Positions 53,905 through 62,245 are shown, counted from the first letter of the stretch. The stretch is 64,000 bases of DNA from Filimonas sp. (GCA_017306865.1 JAFKHH010000028.1:1-64000); one strand, 5' to 3'. Program-made: numbers and translations. Notes: a model not told the origin generated them from the letters alone.

Positions 53905-55152
53905 ATGGCTCAACATATCTCATTAGATTCAATGTCTCATCTTTCTTCTTTTATTCTCGAACTACAAGAAAATATCAATAGTCAGTATGTTTCTTCTTTT
54001 GTTGCTATACTAAATGATGCAACTTATGCAAAACTGTTATCCCTACAGAAAGAATTGACAGATAAAAAAACGGAAGATTCTTTTAATTTATTTGAATTGA
54101 TATCGACGCAGTATAGAAGAGAAAATTTGCATAGCGATATTATTGCATTCTTGTTAGACCCTTCTGCAAATCATAATCAAGGAATATCTTTTCTTGATTC
54201 TTTTCTAAATATTCCTGATTTATTAAAAAACAGTCAAGAGCCTTTCTTTAATGAAGGGGATAAAATAGAAGTGAAAAGAGAATGGTTTCGAATTGATATT
54301 ACTATTTTAAATCACAGAAGCAAGCAGGCAATTCTCATAGAGAATAAAATTAATAACGCTGCTGATATGCCTAAGCAGTTGCCTCGTTACCATGATATTC
54401 TAATCGGTCAGGGATTTAGTATTTCATCTATAGTTTACATTATAGCTAAAACTTATAAAAAACCAGACACTAGCGAATGGACAGAGGAGGAAAAAACTGT
54501 GATACAAAAGCTGCTGCATATTCTTCCGGCTTATGACTTGGAGAATCCCGACCTCTACAATAGTTGGCTACATATCTGCAATACTCGATGTAAGGATACA
54601 GAGCTTTCAACCTTGCTAAATCACTATATGCGTATTATAAAAAAAATTGGAGAGACTACAATGAATAAAGAAATTATGGAACAATTCTTACAAAAAATGA
54701 GAGAAGGTGACAACTATTCGAATGCTTATAGTTTTGTGGACTTGCTCAGTGATTTATTGGCTTATAGAAGAGATAAGATAGTAGCTACTTTTAAACAAGG
54801 AAGCTTGCCATTTGAAAGAATCGGTCCTTGGAATAACGTTGCAGTAATTGATAGATGGTATATGAATAAAAATGAATTTGCTATTGATATTGTCATAGAG
54901 AAAGATGGTTATAGTTTTCAATTCTTCGATAGAAATTATTGCGATTCTACGTTAGCGGCAGATGCGGATAATCCAGCTTTAAGTATATTGATAGAAATTG
55001 GGGTGAGTAATTCTTTTGTTGAAAACAGAGGCAGATATAAGAAAGAATTCAAATTCCCTTGTGAGGAAAATGAATTGTATTTGTTCACTCAAGAATTTAT
55101 CAATAAAATACAAAAGCAATTTGGTAATGCTAATCATAAGGTAGATTGTTAA
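53905..55152 (+). CDS. PD-(D/E)XK nuclease-fold protein (PDDEXK_4 type)
   Basis: 415 residues. The N-terminal RRENLHSDIIAFLLDP (71-86) and the nuclease core VKREWFRIDITILN (Asp131), AILIENKINN (Glu146, Lys148) and KQLPRYHDIL (157-166) match the PD-(D/E)XK family PF14281 pattern, all active-site residues present. The C-terminal half is a mixed domain of unknown role. Such proteins often occur in phage-defence or mobile islands; a defence role is inferred from location only. Followed by a 12-bp-stem terminator. Confidence 0.82.
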   Translation: MAQHISLDSMSHLSSFILELQENINSQYVSSFVAILNDATYAKLLSLQKELTDKKTEDSFNLFELISTQYRRENLHSDIIAFLLDPSANHNQGISFLDSFLNIPDLLKNSQEPFFNEGDKIEVKREWFRIDITILNHRSKQAILIENKINNAADMPKQLPRYHDILIGQGFSISSIVYIIAKTYKKPDTSEWTEEEKTVIQKLLHILPAYDLENPDLYNSWLHICNTRCKDTELSTLLNHYMRIIKKIGETTMNKEIMEQFLQKMREGDNYSNAYSFVDLLSDLLAYRRDKIVATFKQGSLPFERIGPWNNVAVIDRWYMNKNEFAIDIVIEKDGYSFQFFDRNYCDSTLAADADNPALSILIEIGVSNSFVENRGRYKKEFKFPCEENELYLFTQEFINKIQKQFGNANHKVDC

Positions 55153-55173
55153 ATAAAAAGTCGTATAACTGAT

Positions 55174-55207
55174 ATAAATGCCATGAATGATAGCGCATGG
55201 CATTTAT
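55174..55207. terminator. Hairpin between convergent genes
   Basis: Twelve-bp stem (55174-55185 with 55196-55207, core AAATGCCATG) and AT-rich flanks on both sides; serves the nuclease gene and possibly the minus genes at 55256. Confidence 0.65.
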
Positions 55208-55255
55208 AATTTTACTTACAATAAGACTTATCCACTTGGAATTCTTTTTTTACAA

Positions 55256-55531
55256 TCAACAAGGCAACAGTTCCCTTTTTTTGAATTCCATTACTTGAAT
55301 CTCACTCGCAAACTCGTATAGGTCCAATCCATTCACTTCGCAATAGTCAAAACATTGTGTCATGACTTCATCAAGATATTCTGCGCCTTCATCTGTGAAG
55401 ACCCGATTTGTATTTTGGTCAACGATGTTTTTGAAGCTGTCGTCAGGGCTGAGTGAGCAATCATAATTTACGATGATGTCTGTAAAGAACTGTTGCATTG
55501 ATTCAATGCTATTGATTGTATAGAATTTCAT
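55256..55531 (-). CDS. Small acidic phage-type protein
   Basis: 91 residues from the ATG at 55531, preceded by AAAAGAA; the frame extends upstream to 55594 but overlaps the previous gene. The segment FTDEGAEYLDEVMTQCFDYC looks like the core of small phage accessory proteins; a related stretch IDEGAEYFYKFAEENF occurs in the protein at 56429. No family name known. Eleven bases after the DUF6876-like gene, so one transcript. Confidence 0.6.
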   Translation of the reverse strand: MKFYTINSIESMQQFFTDIIVNYDCSLSPDDSFKNIVDQNTNRVFTDEGAEYLDEVMTQCFDYCEVNGLDLYEFASEIQVMEFKKRELLPC

Positions 55532-55542
55532 TTCTTTTGTTT

Positions 55543-55875
55543 TTAATGTTCGCTTGGTAATAACATGACATTTCCTTCTATCCATATTGTACACTCGTCT
55601 GCTTCGAAGTCTGTGTAAGGAATGTGCTGTGTGATTAGTTTATTGTCATTGCCATCTGTTGCTTTTACCGTTGCTGTATAGCCATTTCTAGTCAGTTTCC
55701 AAACTTGAAATTCTTCTCTGAGTTTTGGTTGATGGCTTGCAATCAAATCAAGTAGCCAATAACATTTGAATTGTGTACACAATGCGCGTACACCATCTGT
55801 GTATACCAATCCTTGAAGATGTTTGTAATAATTGTCACTACAGTTGTAGTGTAAGAGTCTGTCGTTTGCATTCAT
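55543..55875 (-). CDS. DUF6876-like protein
   Basis: 110 residues. The order of motifs, HLQGLVYTDGVRALC, then CYWLLDLIASHQ, then VWKLTRNG and TDFEADECTIW, ending NVMLLPSEH, is the DUF6876 pattern found in prophages and mobile elements of Bacteroidota. Function unknown, cytoplasmic. Starts a minus-strand pair with the gene at 55256. Confidence 0.75.
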   Translation of the reverse strand: MNANDRLLHYNCSDNYYKHLQGLVYTDGVRALCTQFKCYWLLDLIASHQPKLREEFQVWKLTRNGYTATVKATDGNDNKLITQHIPYTDFEADECTIWIEGNVMLLPSEH

Positions 55876-55960
55876 TTTTTAATTATTAATTGAATGCAGT
55901 TTAGCAGATAGAAAGTGCGCATTATATAATACCCAAATGTTTTTGCTATTGATTAGCGAC

Positions 55961-55982
55961 GACATTTTTTGTCAAAAATGTC
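55961..55982. promoter_or_regulatory. Palindrome between divergent element genes
   Basis: GACATTTTT (55961-55969) and AAAAATGTC (55974-55982) around TGTC, in the 278-base gap between the DUF6876-like gene (minus) and the small plus gene at 56154. A plausible operator or hairpin; no regulator gene is recognised in the visible part of the element. Confidence 0.35.
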
Positions 55983-56153
55983 ACGTCAAAACGGCAAAAA
56001 CACATTAAATAATAATATAATATGAATAGTCAAAAACCTGTTAAGGGTTTGGGTACTCAAAATCGGCTTAAGCAGTCATAATGTCATAATTAGCTGAAAA
56101 TCAATTAATATGGCAGGGTGTTAGCTTTAGTAAAAGCTTAAATATATTTTTCT

Positions 56154-56354
56154 ATGCAAAATTTTTTTTGGCGCCTTTCGCGCTTTAACCCACGAATGGG
56201 GACGTATATAGCTGTCGCCTATGATTGGCAAACTCGTAACGCTAACATTAAAACTTCTACAGGTAGTATCATCATTTTAGTTGGTGATTATATGAATTCA
56301 AAAATCAGTAATGAACGTTTAAAAGAAATTGCCTCGACTTTCAAACCTGATTAA
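56154..56354 (+). CDS. Small protein of unknown function
   Basis: 66 residues (MQNFFWRLSRFNPRMGTYIA, middle IIILVGDYMNSK, C-terminal LKEIASTFKPD). Its stop is seven bases before a strong terminator, which supports a real gene. No family recognised. Confidence 0.5.
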   Translation: MQNFFWRLSRFNPRMGTYIAVAYDWQTRNANIKTSTGSIIILVGDYMNSKISNERLKEIASTFKPD

Positions 56355-56360
56355 AAAGTA

Positions 56361-56383
56361 AAGGGAGAATACAATTCTCCCTT
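56361..56383 (+). terminator. Terminator after the 66-residue gene
   Basis: Perfect 10-bp stem AAGGGAGAAT (56361-56370) with complement (56374-56383), loop ACA, then TTTCC; lies before the convergent gene at 56429. Confidence 0.8.
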
Positions 56384-56428
56384 TTTCCTTTCTAAATAAA
56401 CAATAATGGGTTTCAACTTTTGTAGTTG

Positions 56429-57037
56429 TTACTCTAAATCCTTATCTAAAGCTTCTTGATATAGCTTTTTATATTTCCCGTTTTGAAAAAGTCGTACAAA
56501 ATTACGGTACAGTGAAATCGTACTCATGAAGACAATTTCTTGAGCATTTTCGTGTGCAATCTCGAACAAAAGTTTTTCATCCGCAGTCAAATTTTCCAGG
56601 GGTTGATGTGCTTTTCGAAATTTATATACTATTATGTCTAAATCAAGATGATAATTGGGAAAAAAGAGGCCAGGTGTTTCTAGGTAACCTAAACTTACTT
56701 CGAAGTATATTCCTTTATTTAAATGAAAATTCTCTTCTGCAAATTTGTAAAAGTATTCTGCACCTTCATCAATCCATTCGGGCGTGATGTCATCTAATTT
56801 TGGGAATATTTTTGCTTGCTCAATATCTGCTTCTGTTCTAAAAACATAAGCATAGTTGTTAGTCGTTGCTGAAAGCCAACAACCTACTTCTGGTTTCAGT
56901 ATAAGGTTAAATTTCACCCCATGCTGATTTTCAAAATAACCTTCAAATTCGTCAATATCGCCTCTTTCTAAATTTAGTGTTACGCTTTTGTTTTCTGATA
57001 AAACTGTAGGCGTTAATTCTGGTGAAAATGTTTTCAT
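56429..57037 (-). CDS. Unknown acidic protein
   Basis: 202 residues, acidic. WIDEGAEYFYKFAEENF near 88-104 and DEKLLFEIAHENAQEIVFMS near 153. No signal peptide or membrane segment and no family recognised. AT-rich like the rest of the element. Preceded by a short leader with ATTTTAAATGAA-type sequence. Confidence 0.55.
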   Translation of the reverse strand: MKTFSPELTPTVLSENKSVTLNLERGDIDEFEGYFENQHGVKFNLILKPEVGCWLSATTNNYAYVFRTEADIEQAKIFPKLDDITPEWIDEGAEYFYKFAEENFHLNKGIYFEVSLGYLETPGLFFPNYHLDLDIIVYKFRKAHQPLENLTADEKLLFEIAHENAQEIVFMSTISLYRNFVRLFQNGKYKKLYQEALDKDLE

Positions 57038-57134
57038 CTCTATTTATTTTAAATGAATTGTTTTTAAAAAAATAATTAAACTCAAAAGTTAGCAATGCCA
57101 AGACCAACCTTGGCATTGCATATACTTTTATTTC

Positions 57135-57788
57135 TTATGGAACGAGTCGTTCCATTATTTCATCATAAGACATGAATGAGACTGAATTGTCGATAGCAAC
57201 CAGCGTTGCAATTACAACCCAATCATTCAATTCATATCTGGAGAAGTCGTTAAGCTTATACACTTCGGGGTAATCCTCAACGAAGATTTTCCAACTAACT
57301 GCATCAGTTTCAATAACTTGTCTTCCATCGTCTATGCAACGGCCCTTTAAGGAGTTAGTTTCCTCAATGTTCTGCGCTGCTTTTTTAGTCAATGGATATA
57401 AGCCCTTTTTTGAAGCCGTGATTACTGGAGATGCCTCATGAACAAGACCGAATTTTACCCTTGCTTCTGCATAAGGTATTATCACTTGATGATTGCCTTT
57501 CCAATAGGTGACCATTGGATATATGTATTCATCAAACGGTGTAATCTTTAAAGGTGAACCATACCTTTTGTCTTCTCCAATAGTTATTGCATAACTGGTG
57601 ATGAAGTCATCTTTTCCATTTTTTCTATTAAGAAAATTCAGATTAGCGACGATTAATAAATCGTCAATTGATTTGTGCTTTGTTTTTAGCATACGTATAA
57701 AATTTAATAATAACGCATGTCTATTCCATGCTGCCACACTATAACTCAGGCAAATAGTGTTGCCGATATTTTTGACGGTTAATATCAA
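57135..57788 (-). CDS. Unknown protein, uncertain start
   Basis: 217 residues if the TTG at 57788 is the start; a GGAGG lies immediately before it, which is too close for a normal site, so the start may be elsewhere (ATG at residue 33 is the next). Middle part VTYWKGNHQVIIPYAEARVK. No family recognised. A short hairpin at 57842-57867 separates it from the next minus gene upstream. Confidence 0.5.
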   Translation of the reverse strand: MILTVKNIGNTICLSYSVAAWNRHALLLNFIRMLKTKHKSIDDLLIVANLNFLNRKNGKDDFITSYAITIGEDKRYGSPLKITPFDEYIYPMVTYWKGNHQVIIPYAEARVKFGLVHEASPVITASKKGLYPLTKKAAQNIEETNSLKGRCIDDGRQVIETDAVSWKIFVEDYPEVYKLNDFSRYELNDWVVIATLVAIDNSVSFMSYDEIMERLVP

Positions 57789-57989
57789 CCTCCATATTTC
57801 AAAGAACTAAGTGTTAGTTAATGGCAAGGCTCCGCCATGAACAATTCAATCGTCTTTTTTTGAATTGCTTTTCTTTTTAAAGCCTACTTGTTAAAAGGAA
57901 CTATCTGCGCAAATAGTAGTCACATTGCAGGGCAATAATGCCAGCAACATTTCTTTGATAAAAACTGTAGGTGGTTTGAAAATGCTGAG

Positions 57990-58271
57990 CTATGCAGCTT
58001 TTGAGAGATTCTGCATGGAAATGACTTTAGCAGTCTTTTTCCTTACACGGTCGCTTATGATGCAATAGACCACATAGGATGTCTCCTGATTTTTTGCCTT
58101 TAACTTTTCCATTCCGCCTTTTAGTTTTTTATTGAAACAGGCGACGGATTCAATAAAAACTTCAACCTTTCTATCAAGGTTTTCTGACTTTTTTCTTTTA
58201 TACAATATCTTTGCAGCTGTTTCTGCCTTCTTCAAATTAAGCGTTCTTTTTTCGAACGTGATTTTCCTCAT
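57990..58271 (-). CDS. Small very basic protein
   Basis: 93 residues, about a third Lys or Arg (ITFEKRTLNLKKAETAAKIL, KKLKGGMEKLKAKN). No family recognised; the charge fits a nucleic-acid-binding protein. Divergent from the IS1595-like gene, with the direct repeats at 58345-58384 between them. Confidence 0.5.
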   Translation of the reverse strand: MRKITFEKRTLNLKKAETAAKILYKRKKSENLDRKVEVFIESVACFNKKLKGGMEKLKAKNQETSYVVYCIISDRVRKKTAKVISMQNLSKAA

Positions 58272-58344
58272 ACGCGGATGTTTATGTTATTAATTTTTTG
58301 CGTTACAAAGGTGCTGTAGAATTCTTGGAAAATGCTTTATTTTA

Positions 58345-58384
58345 ATAACGTATTAATGCCCCGATTATAACGTATTAATGCCCC
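58345..58384. repeat. Two 18-bp direct repeats just before the IS1595-like gene
   Basis: ATAACGTATTAATGCCCC occurs at 58345-58362 and again at 58367-58384, identical, with a 22-base period (about two helical turns), ending six bases before the ATG at 58391. The position fits an operator bound on one DNA face, or iterons of a replication origin. Confidence 0.85.
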
Positions 58385-58390
58385 CTAGAA

Positions 58391-59323
58391 ATGAATAAAA
58401 AATTTGCAACAGAAGAACAATGCCTTGAGTATTTATTTAATGCAAAAATGAAATTTGGTTTTCGTTGTAAATGCGGGTGTACTAAATATAAAAGAGGAGC
58501 CAAGGAAACAGTAAAATTTGCTTCGCTTAAAGTTAAATGTAGCAAATGCGACACATTACAGACTGCAACATCAAATACTTATTTTCACAATTTCAAAGGA
58601 GATATTGTTAAAGCTTTTGCTGCCATAAATGAAATGTGTAATCAGATTTATGAAGGAGAAGTGAAAAGAATCAATACTAGCAATCTTTTCAAATTTAGTT
58701 ATGACAAAATTGTGCGAGAGAAAAAGACATATAGCATTCGTAAAAACGAAAAACATGATATAAGAAGAAGGATTCAGAATTCGTTAAAACATTTCTTAAT
58801 TGACTTTGAGGAGAATGTTGAAGTACTAATTATTGACTTACAAGTGGTATTTCCAAAAAGGAAATTGAAAGGATTTTTAGTATTGGGTGCCGACATTAGT
58901 GAGGATAATGATATTTTATATTTAAGAGGTAGGATTGCAGACAAAATTACAAATGATTTTCTTTCTGATTTTTTGGATATTACTTATGCGGATACTCCAA
59001 TAACAATTTATTGTGATAAGCATAATTTTAATAAGAATAAAATTAGAATATTGGGAACTGAAGAAATAAGCTATCATAAAATAGAACTTGCTTCAATAAA
59101 AAACATAAATAGTTCTCCTTTGTTGAATGTCAAGAAGAGTTTTGAAGAATGGTGTAGTCAGCTGGGACCAAAGGTAGTCGTTAGTTCATTGCAGTTAGAG
59201 TTATATGAGTTTATCTTTTTTTATGGTGTTATGGTTGATGACAGCAGCGACGATGCAGAAGAACAGTTGCTCGAACGTATTATATTTGATTATCACTATG
59301 AGTCAAAAGGAGCGACGGAATAA
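58391..59323 (+). CDS. Diverged IS1595/ISXO2-like protein with N-terminal zinc ribbon
   Basis: 310 residues. The N-terminus FATEEQCLEYLFNAKMKFGF, then cysteines 26, 28, 30 and 50, 53 and LQTATSNTYFHNFKGD, follows the zinc-ribbon head of IS1595-family transposases (known pattern: CLEYL, CPxCG, CRxC, FHxT). The body has acidic positions Asp149 (VLIIDLQVV) and Asp209 (IYCDKHNF) in strand-like settings, as in an RNase H fold, but the classic ISXO2 motifs are eroded. No terminal inverted repeats were found around it. Probably a domesticated or phage-recruited relative. Its 3' end overlaps the next gene tail-to-tail by 28 bases. Confidence 0.6.
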   Translation: MNKKFATEEQCLEYLFNAKMKFGFRCKCGCTKYKRGAKETVKFASLKVKCSKCDTLQTATSNTYFHNFKGDIVKAFAAINEMCNQIYEGEVKRINTSNLFKFSYDKIVREKKTYSIRKNEKHDIRRRIQNSLKHFLIDFEENVEVLIIDLQVVFPKRKLKGFLVLGADISEDNDILYLRGRIADKITNDFLSDFLDITYADTPITIYCDKHNFNKNKIRILGTEEISYHKIELASIKNINSSPLLNVKKSFEEWCSQLGPKVVVSSLQLELYEFIFFYGVMVDDSSDDAEEQLLERIIFDYHYESKGATE

Positions 59324-60624
59324 TCTTCTTTCTTAAAGTTTGGATGAATATTAAATTGTTTGAATTCATCACGCATGAACTGTTCTGCTAGTTTAATTGC
59401 TTCATCTGAATCAGAATACAAACTGTCAAATATGTTTACAACATCGTAACCCATATCAATCAGTTTGATATTCGTCTCAAATATGATTTGCGTTTCAATT
59501 TCCTGCATGTGGATAGCGAACTTGTTATATTTGTTTGAATACATCCCACCTTTGACATTAAATATTGCCTCAAAACACGTTGGATATTTTTCTTTGAATT
59601 GAGTTTTTAAATAGTTTTCCTTTTCGACTTCTTTTGTGAAGAAAACTTTTCCAAAGAATTCTTTCTTAAACCAAGTTCTTTTTTCTGCATCATTTGTGTC
59701 AATGCCGTTTAATTCCATGAAATATTCATAAAACTTTCCACTTTCACAACTTGCTTGATATTCTATTACGTCTTGTTTTACTTCATTATACGCTAGTTCA
59801 GAATACCATCTAAACAAAATTGTTGCGATTAAAGGCTGACTATTTGATATGTCAATGCCCTTCAAGGGTTGTCCGTTTAACCTTAAGAATTTCCTGTATT
59901 GCCTGGCTAGGTTGGTAATATTGGTATAGACACGACTGTTCTTATTAGGTCTTGATATTCTGAATTTACCAGCCAGTAGTTTATATACAGGAATGAACTC
60001 AGTAGGTATTTTACCGAGTGCTTTAATAGGTACGGAAGTGTCACAATTGTCTCCTGTAAGTCTAGGTAAGGTATAACCAGGTACGAAAGCGTCACCATCT
60101 ATATTCCCCCTAGTTATTACATTATTCATATAGTTTATAACAGTATCTTCCAACTTAATTTTAGAAACTACACTATAATACTTCTGTAATTTCTTACATT
60201 TTAAACTTACTTTTTCAGACAGCATTTGGTCAGTTACCTTAGAAATCATATTTCTGTTTATTATAACAATTTCCAAACTTGAGTAAAGCGGTTTATATGA
60301 CCAGGCAGAAACGGCAGCTTCAAATGTTGATTTATCAATTTCCAACATCTTTGCTTCAACCAAATCTTTTAATATTTTAGATACTTCCTTATTATCACAA
60401 CAAAGTCTTTCCCTCAGGATTCTTTGAGAAATACCAACAAATTCCTTTTCTGTATTCCAGCTTCTTTCAACTGTATTTGAAAATGCTTCAATATACTTGG
60501 CTAAGCAAATTGTCTTGTTTTTGAAATATTCATTCTTTTCAGCAAGTTCCTTCAACTCATCAAACCTTCCTGATGGTATGAATTTCAAATGATATCCTTC
60601 TTTTTGTTCCTTTTTACGTGGCAT
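59296..60624 (-). CDS. Polymerase-like replication protein with N-terminal winged helix
   Basis: 442 residues. Residues 50-100 look like a winged helix (FVGISQRILRERLCCDNKEV). From residue 231, RVYTNITNLARQYRKFLRLN leads into GIDISNSQPLIATIL (Asp258), comparable to motif A of family A and T7-like polymerases; KRTWFKKEFFGKVFF (315-329) resembles motif B (R-x3-K, then aromatic), and VVNIFDSLYSD (Asp400) resembles motif C, where T7 RNA polymerase has IHDSFG. The order and spacing agree, but the usual His of motif C and Gly of motif B are changed. Proteins with the same RxYTxxTNL/DISNSQP pattern occur in Bacteroidota mobile elements. Polymerase activity is inference. Confidence 0.55.
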   Translation of the reverse strand: MPRKKEQKEGYHLKFIPSGRFDELKELAEKNEYFKNKTICLAKYIEAFSNTVERSWNTEKEFVGISQRILRERLCCDNKEVSKILKDLVEAKMLEIDKSTFEAAVSAWSYKPLYSSLEIVIINRNMISKVTDQMLSEKVSLKCKKLQKYYSVVSKIKLEDTVINYMNNVITRGNIDGDAFVPGYTLPRLTGDNCDTSVPIKALGKIPTEFIPVYKLLAGKFRISRPNKNSRVYTNITNLARQYRKFLRLNGQPLKGIDISNSQPLIATILFRWYSELAYNEVKQDVIEYQASCESGKFYEYFMELNGIDTNDAEKRTWFKKEFFGKVFFTKEVEKENYLKTQFKEKYPTCFEAIFNVKGGMYSNKYNKFAIHMQEIETQIIFETNIKLIDMGYDVVNIFDSLYSDSDEAIKLAEQFMRDEFKQFNIHPNFKKEDYSVAPFDS

Positions 60625-60634
60625 TAAATAAAAA

Positions 60635-60665
60635 GCCCGGTGCAGTAGGAAGTGTGCGACCGGGC
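60635..60665 (-). terminator. Terminator-like hairpin in the leader of the polymerase-like gene
   Basis: On the minus strand: GCCCGGT, a 17-base loop, ACCGGGC, then TTTTTATTTA, ending directly before the ATG at 60624. A terminator at this place would stop transcription before the gene, so it suggests attenuation or the end of a small leader RNA. Confidence 0.6.
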
Positions 60666-60874
60666 AATGAGTATGTACTCAATATCTTTCTTGCGTTCAA
60701 TCATCGCTCCCTACTTCGATAATCTACTTGCGTATCTATTCTTTTAAATATTGTCATAATTGTGAATAGCGAAACATGCAATTATAAAGGGTTGAAAATT
60801 TAAAAGCTGGATTTTGAAGATAAATTTTGTTGTATCACACTACTTTTTTTAAATTGATAGACAAACCCTTGAAG

Positions 60875-61765
60875 ATGAAGCAATTTTTTCAATGGATAAA
60901 TGACCATACTGGCGTTGATACAAACACATCTGCAACCCTTTTCATAACGATTATCGTTTTTGGGATGGGTTTACTGGCAACCTATATCGCTGGTAAGATT
61001 AAGGAACGAATCGAAAATAGAAATTATCGCGAAAATGTAGATTTTCTGCTTGAGGAAATCTGTAGTTCTTGTATGGCTCAACATAAGAACTTCCTCAAGG
61101 TTTCAGAAAATGTGAGTTTTTATGAAGGAAAGAATCACAGTATAGACTCATCGGTTTTTGCAGCAGCTAATTATTTTCAAAAAATTGATACTACTAAGCT
61201 TTTGGCTATTTATTCTTCAATTTGGAATAATAAAATTAAGCGGAAAGCAATTGCGAAATTAGTGTCAACAGTAGAGGTTATTATAACCAAAGGTAAAAGG
61301 TTTGACAAAACTGTATCAGAAGTAAACCGAATTTTTTTGGCTATTCACAAAGAGTACAATAGTTTACTAAACGAGTTGAGGAGTATTAATGCTAGATACA
61401 TGAAAGAAAGTAATTGTCAACTTGGCGATATAATTAGAGGAGGTAATTATAGGAACGATTTTATTATCATCTATCTCGATTGGCAAAAGAATGGACAAAA
61501 TATGGTGCCTAAAATCTCATTTGAACAAGTAATTCAACCTTTATATGAACTGAATTTAAAATATCATAAAGAGGAAGACTACTTAGAGGTATACAAGATA
61601 TTACTGCAATGTCAGGCTTGTATTGCAGAGTTTATGGGACTGGATAAGAGAATCACTGGGTTTGCAAAAAATGATGCTGTCTCTTTTAGAGATTTCAATA
61701 GAAAGCTTGTCGTAATAAGAAGAATATTAGCTGGTAAAAAAACAATCAAGTCACGAAATAGATAA
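60875..61765 (+). CDS. Membrane-anchored helical protein of unknown function
   Basis: 296 residues from ATG 60875; a TTG at 60827 would add 16. One membrane segment near residues 22-43 (LFITIIVFGMGLLATYIAG), then a long charged helical cytoplasmic domain (RENVDFLLEEICSSCMAQHK, EVIITKGKRFDKTVSEVNRI). No family recognised. A single-anchor protein with a soluble domain in a prophage could be an exclusion or defence protein, but nothing proves it. Confidence 0.6.
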   Translation: MKQFFQWINDHTGVDTNTSATLFITIIVFGMGLLATYIAGKIKERIENRNYRENVDFLLEEICSSCMAQHKNFLKVSENVSFYEGKNHSIDSSVFAAANYFQKIDTTKLLAIYSSIWNNKIKRKAIAKLVSTVEVIITKGKRFDKTVSEVNRIFLAIHKEYNSLLNELRSINARYMKESNCQLGDIIRGGNYRNDFIIIYLDWQKNGQNMVPKISFEQVIQPLYELNLKYHKEEDYLEVYKILLQCQACIAEFMGLDKRITGFAKNDAVSFRDFNRKLVVIRRILAGKKTIKSRNR

Positions 61766-61786
61766 AATTTGGACTATTTGACTAAA

Positions 61787-62206
61787 TCACCTAGCTTTTT
61801 TTATTACACCAATTACATCAAATGGTAAGCTATCATGATTACGAGGTATGCCTCTTGTGTCAGTCAAAATGATTTCCATAAAATCTGTCCTTCCTGTCCT
61901 TGACAATTTAGGGGTACATTTCAGAATGTATCCGCTTGACTGTTCACTGTCGTCCAAAAAATCATCCACAGTTATTATAGGAGGTTCTTCCATGAATTTT
62001 GCATTATGGTAATCTTTGCCACCATTAAAATTGTCAACTTCAAGTGTCCAGTTTTCGAACTGTTTTAATTCAGTATCTGTAAAGTATCGTCCAGCTTGCG
62101 CAGGTTCATGAAAATAATACCAGGTTATATTGATTTCGGGACCAACATGGCCATTTGGGAAAAATTTGTAATTCTTAAGTTGGGTTGAAAGTGTAAAACC
62201 TTCCAT
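61787..62206 (-). CDS. Unknown phage-region protein
   Basis: 139 residues, mostly beta-like (INITWYYFHEPAQAGRYFTD, PFDVIGVIKKAR). No family recognised. Ends 22 bases after the convergent plus gene, 39 bases downstream of the small gene at 62246 on the same strand. Confidence 0.5.
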   Translation of the reverse strand: MEGFTLSTQLKNYKFFPNGHVGPEINITWYYFHEPAQAGRYFTDTELKQFENWTLEVDNFNGGKDYHNAKFMEEPPIITVDDFLDDSEQSSGYILKCTPKLSRTGRTDFMEIILTDTRGIPRNHDSLPFDVIGVIKKAR

Positions 62207-62245
62207 ATATTTATTTTTAAGGCGAATAATGTATGATTTTTAATT

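Noticed and set aside
58391-59323. A complete insertion sequence
   Set aside because: I could not find terminal inverted repeats or a target duplication around the gene, and the catalytic body is eroded.
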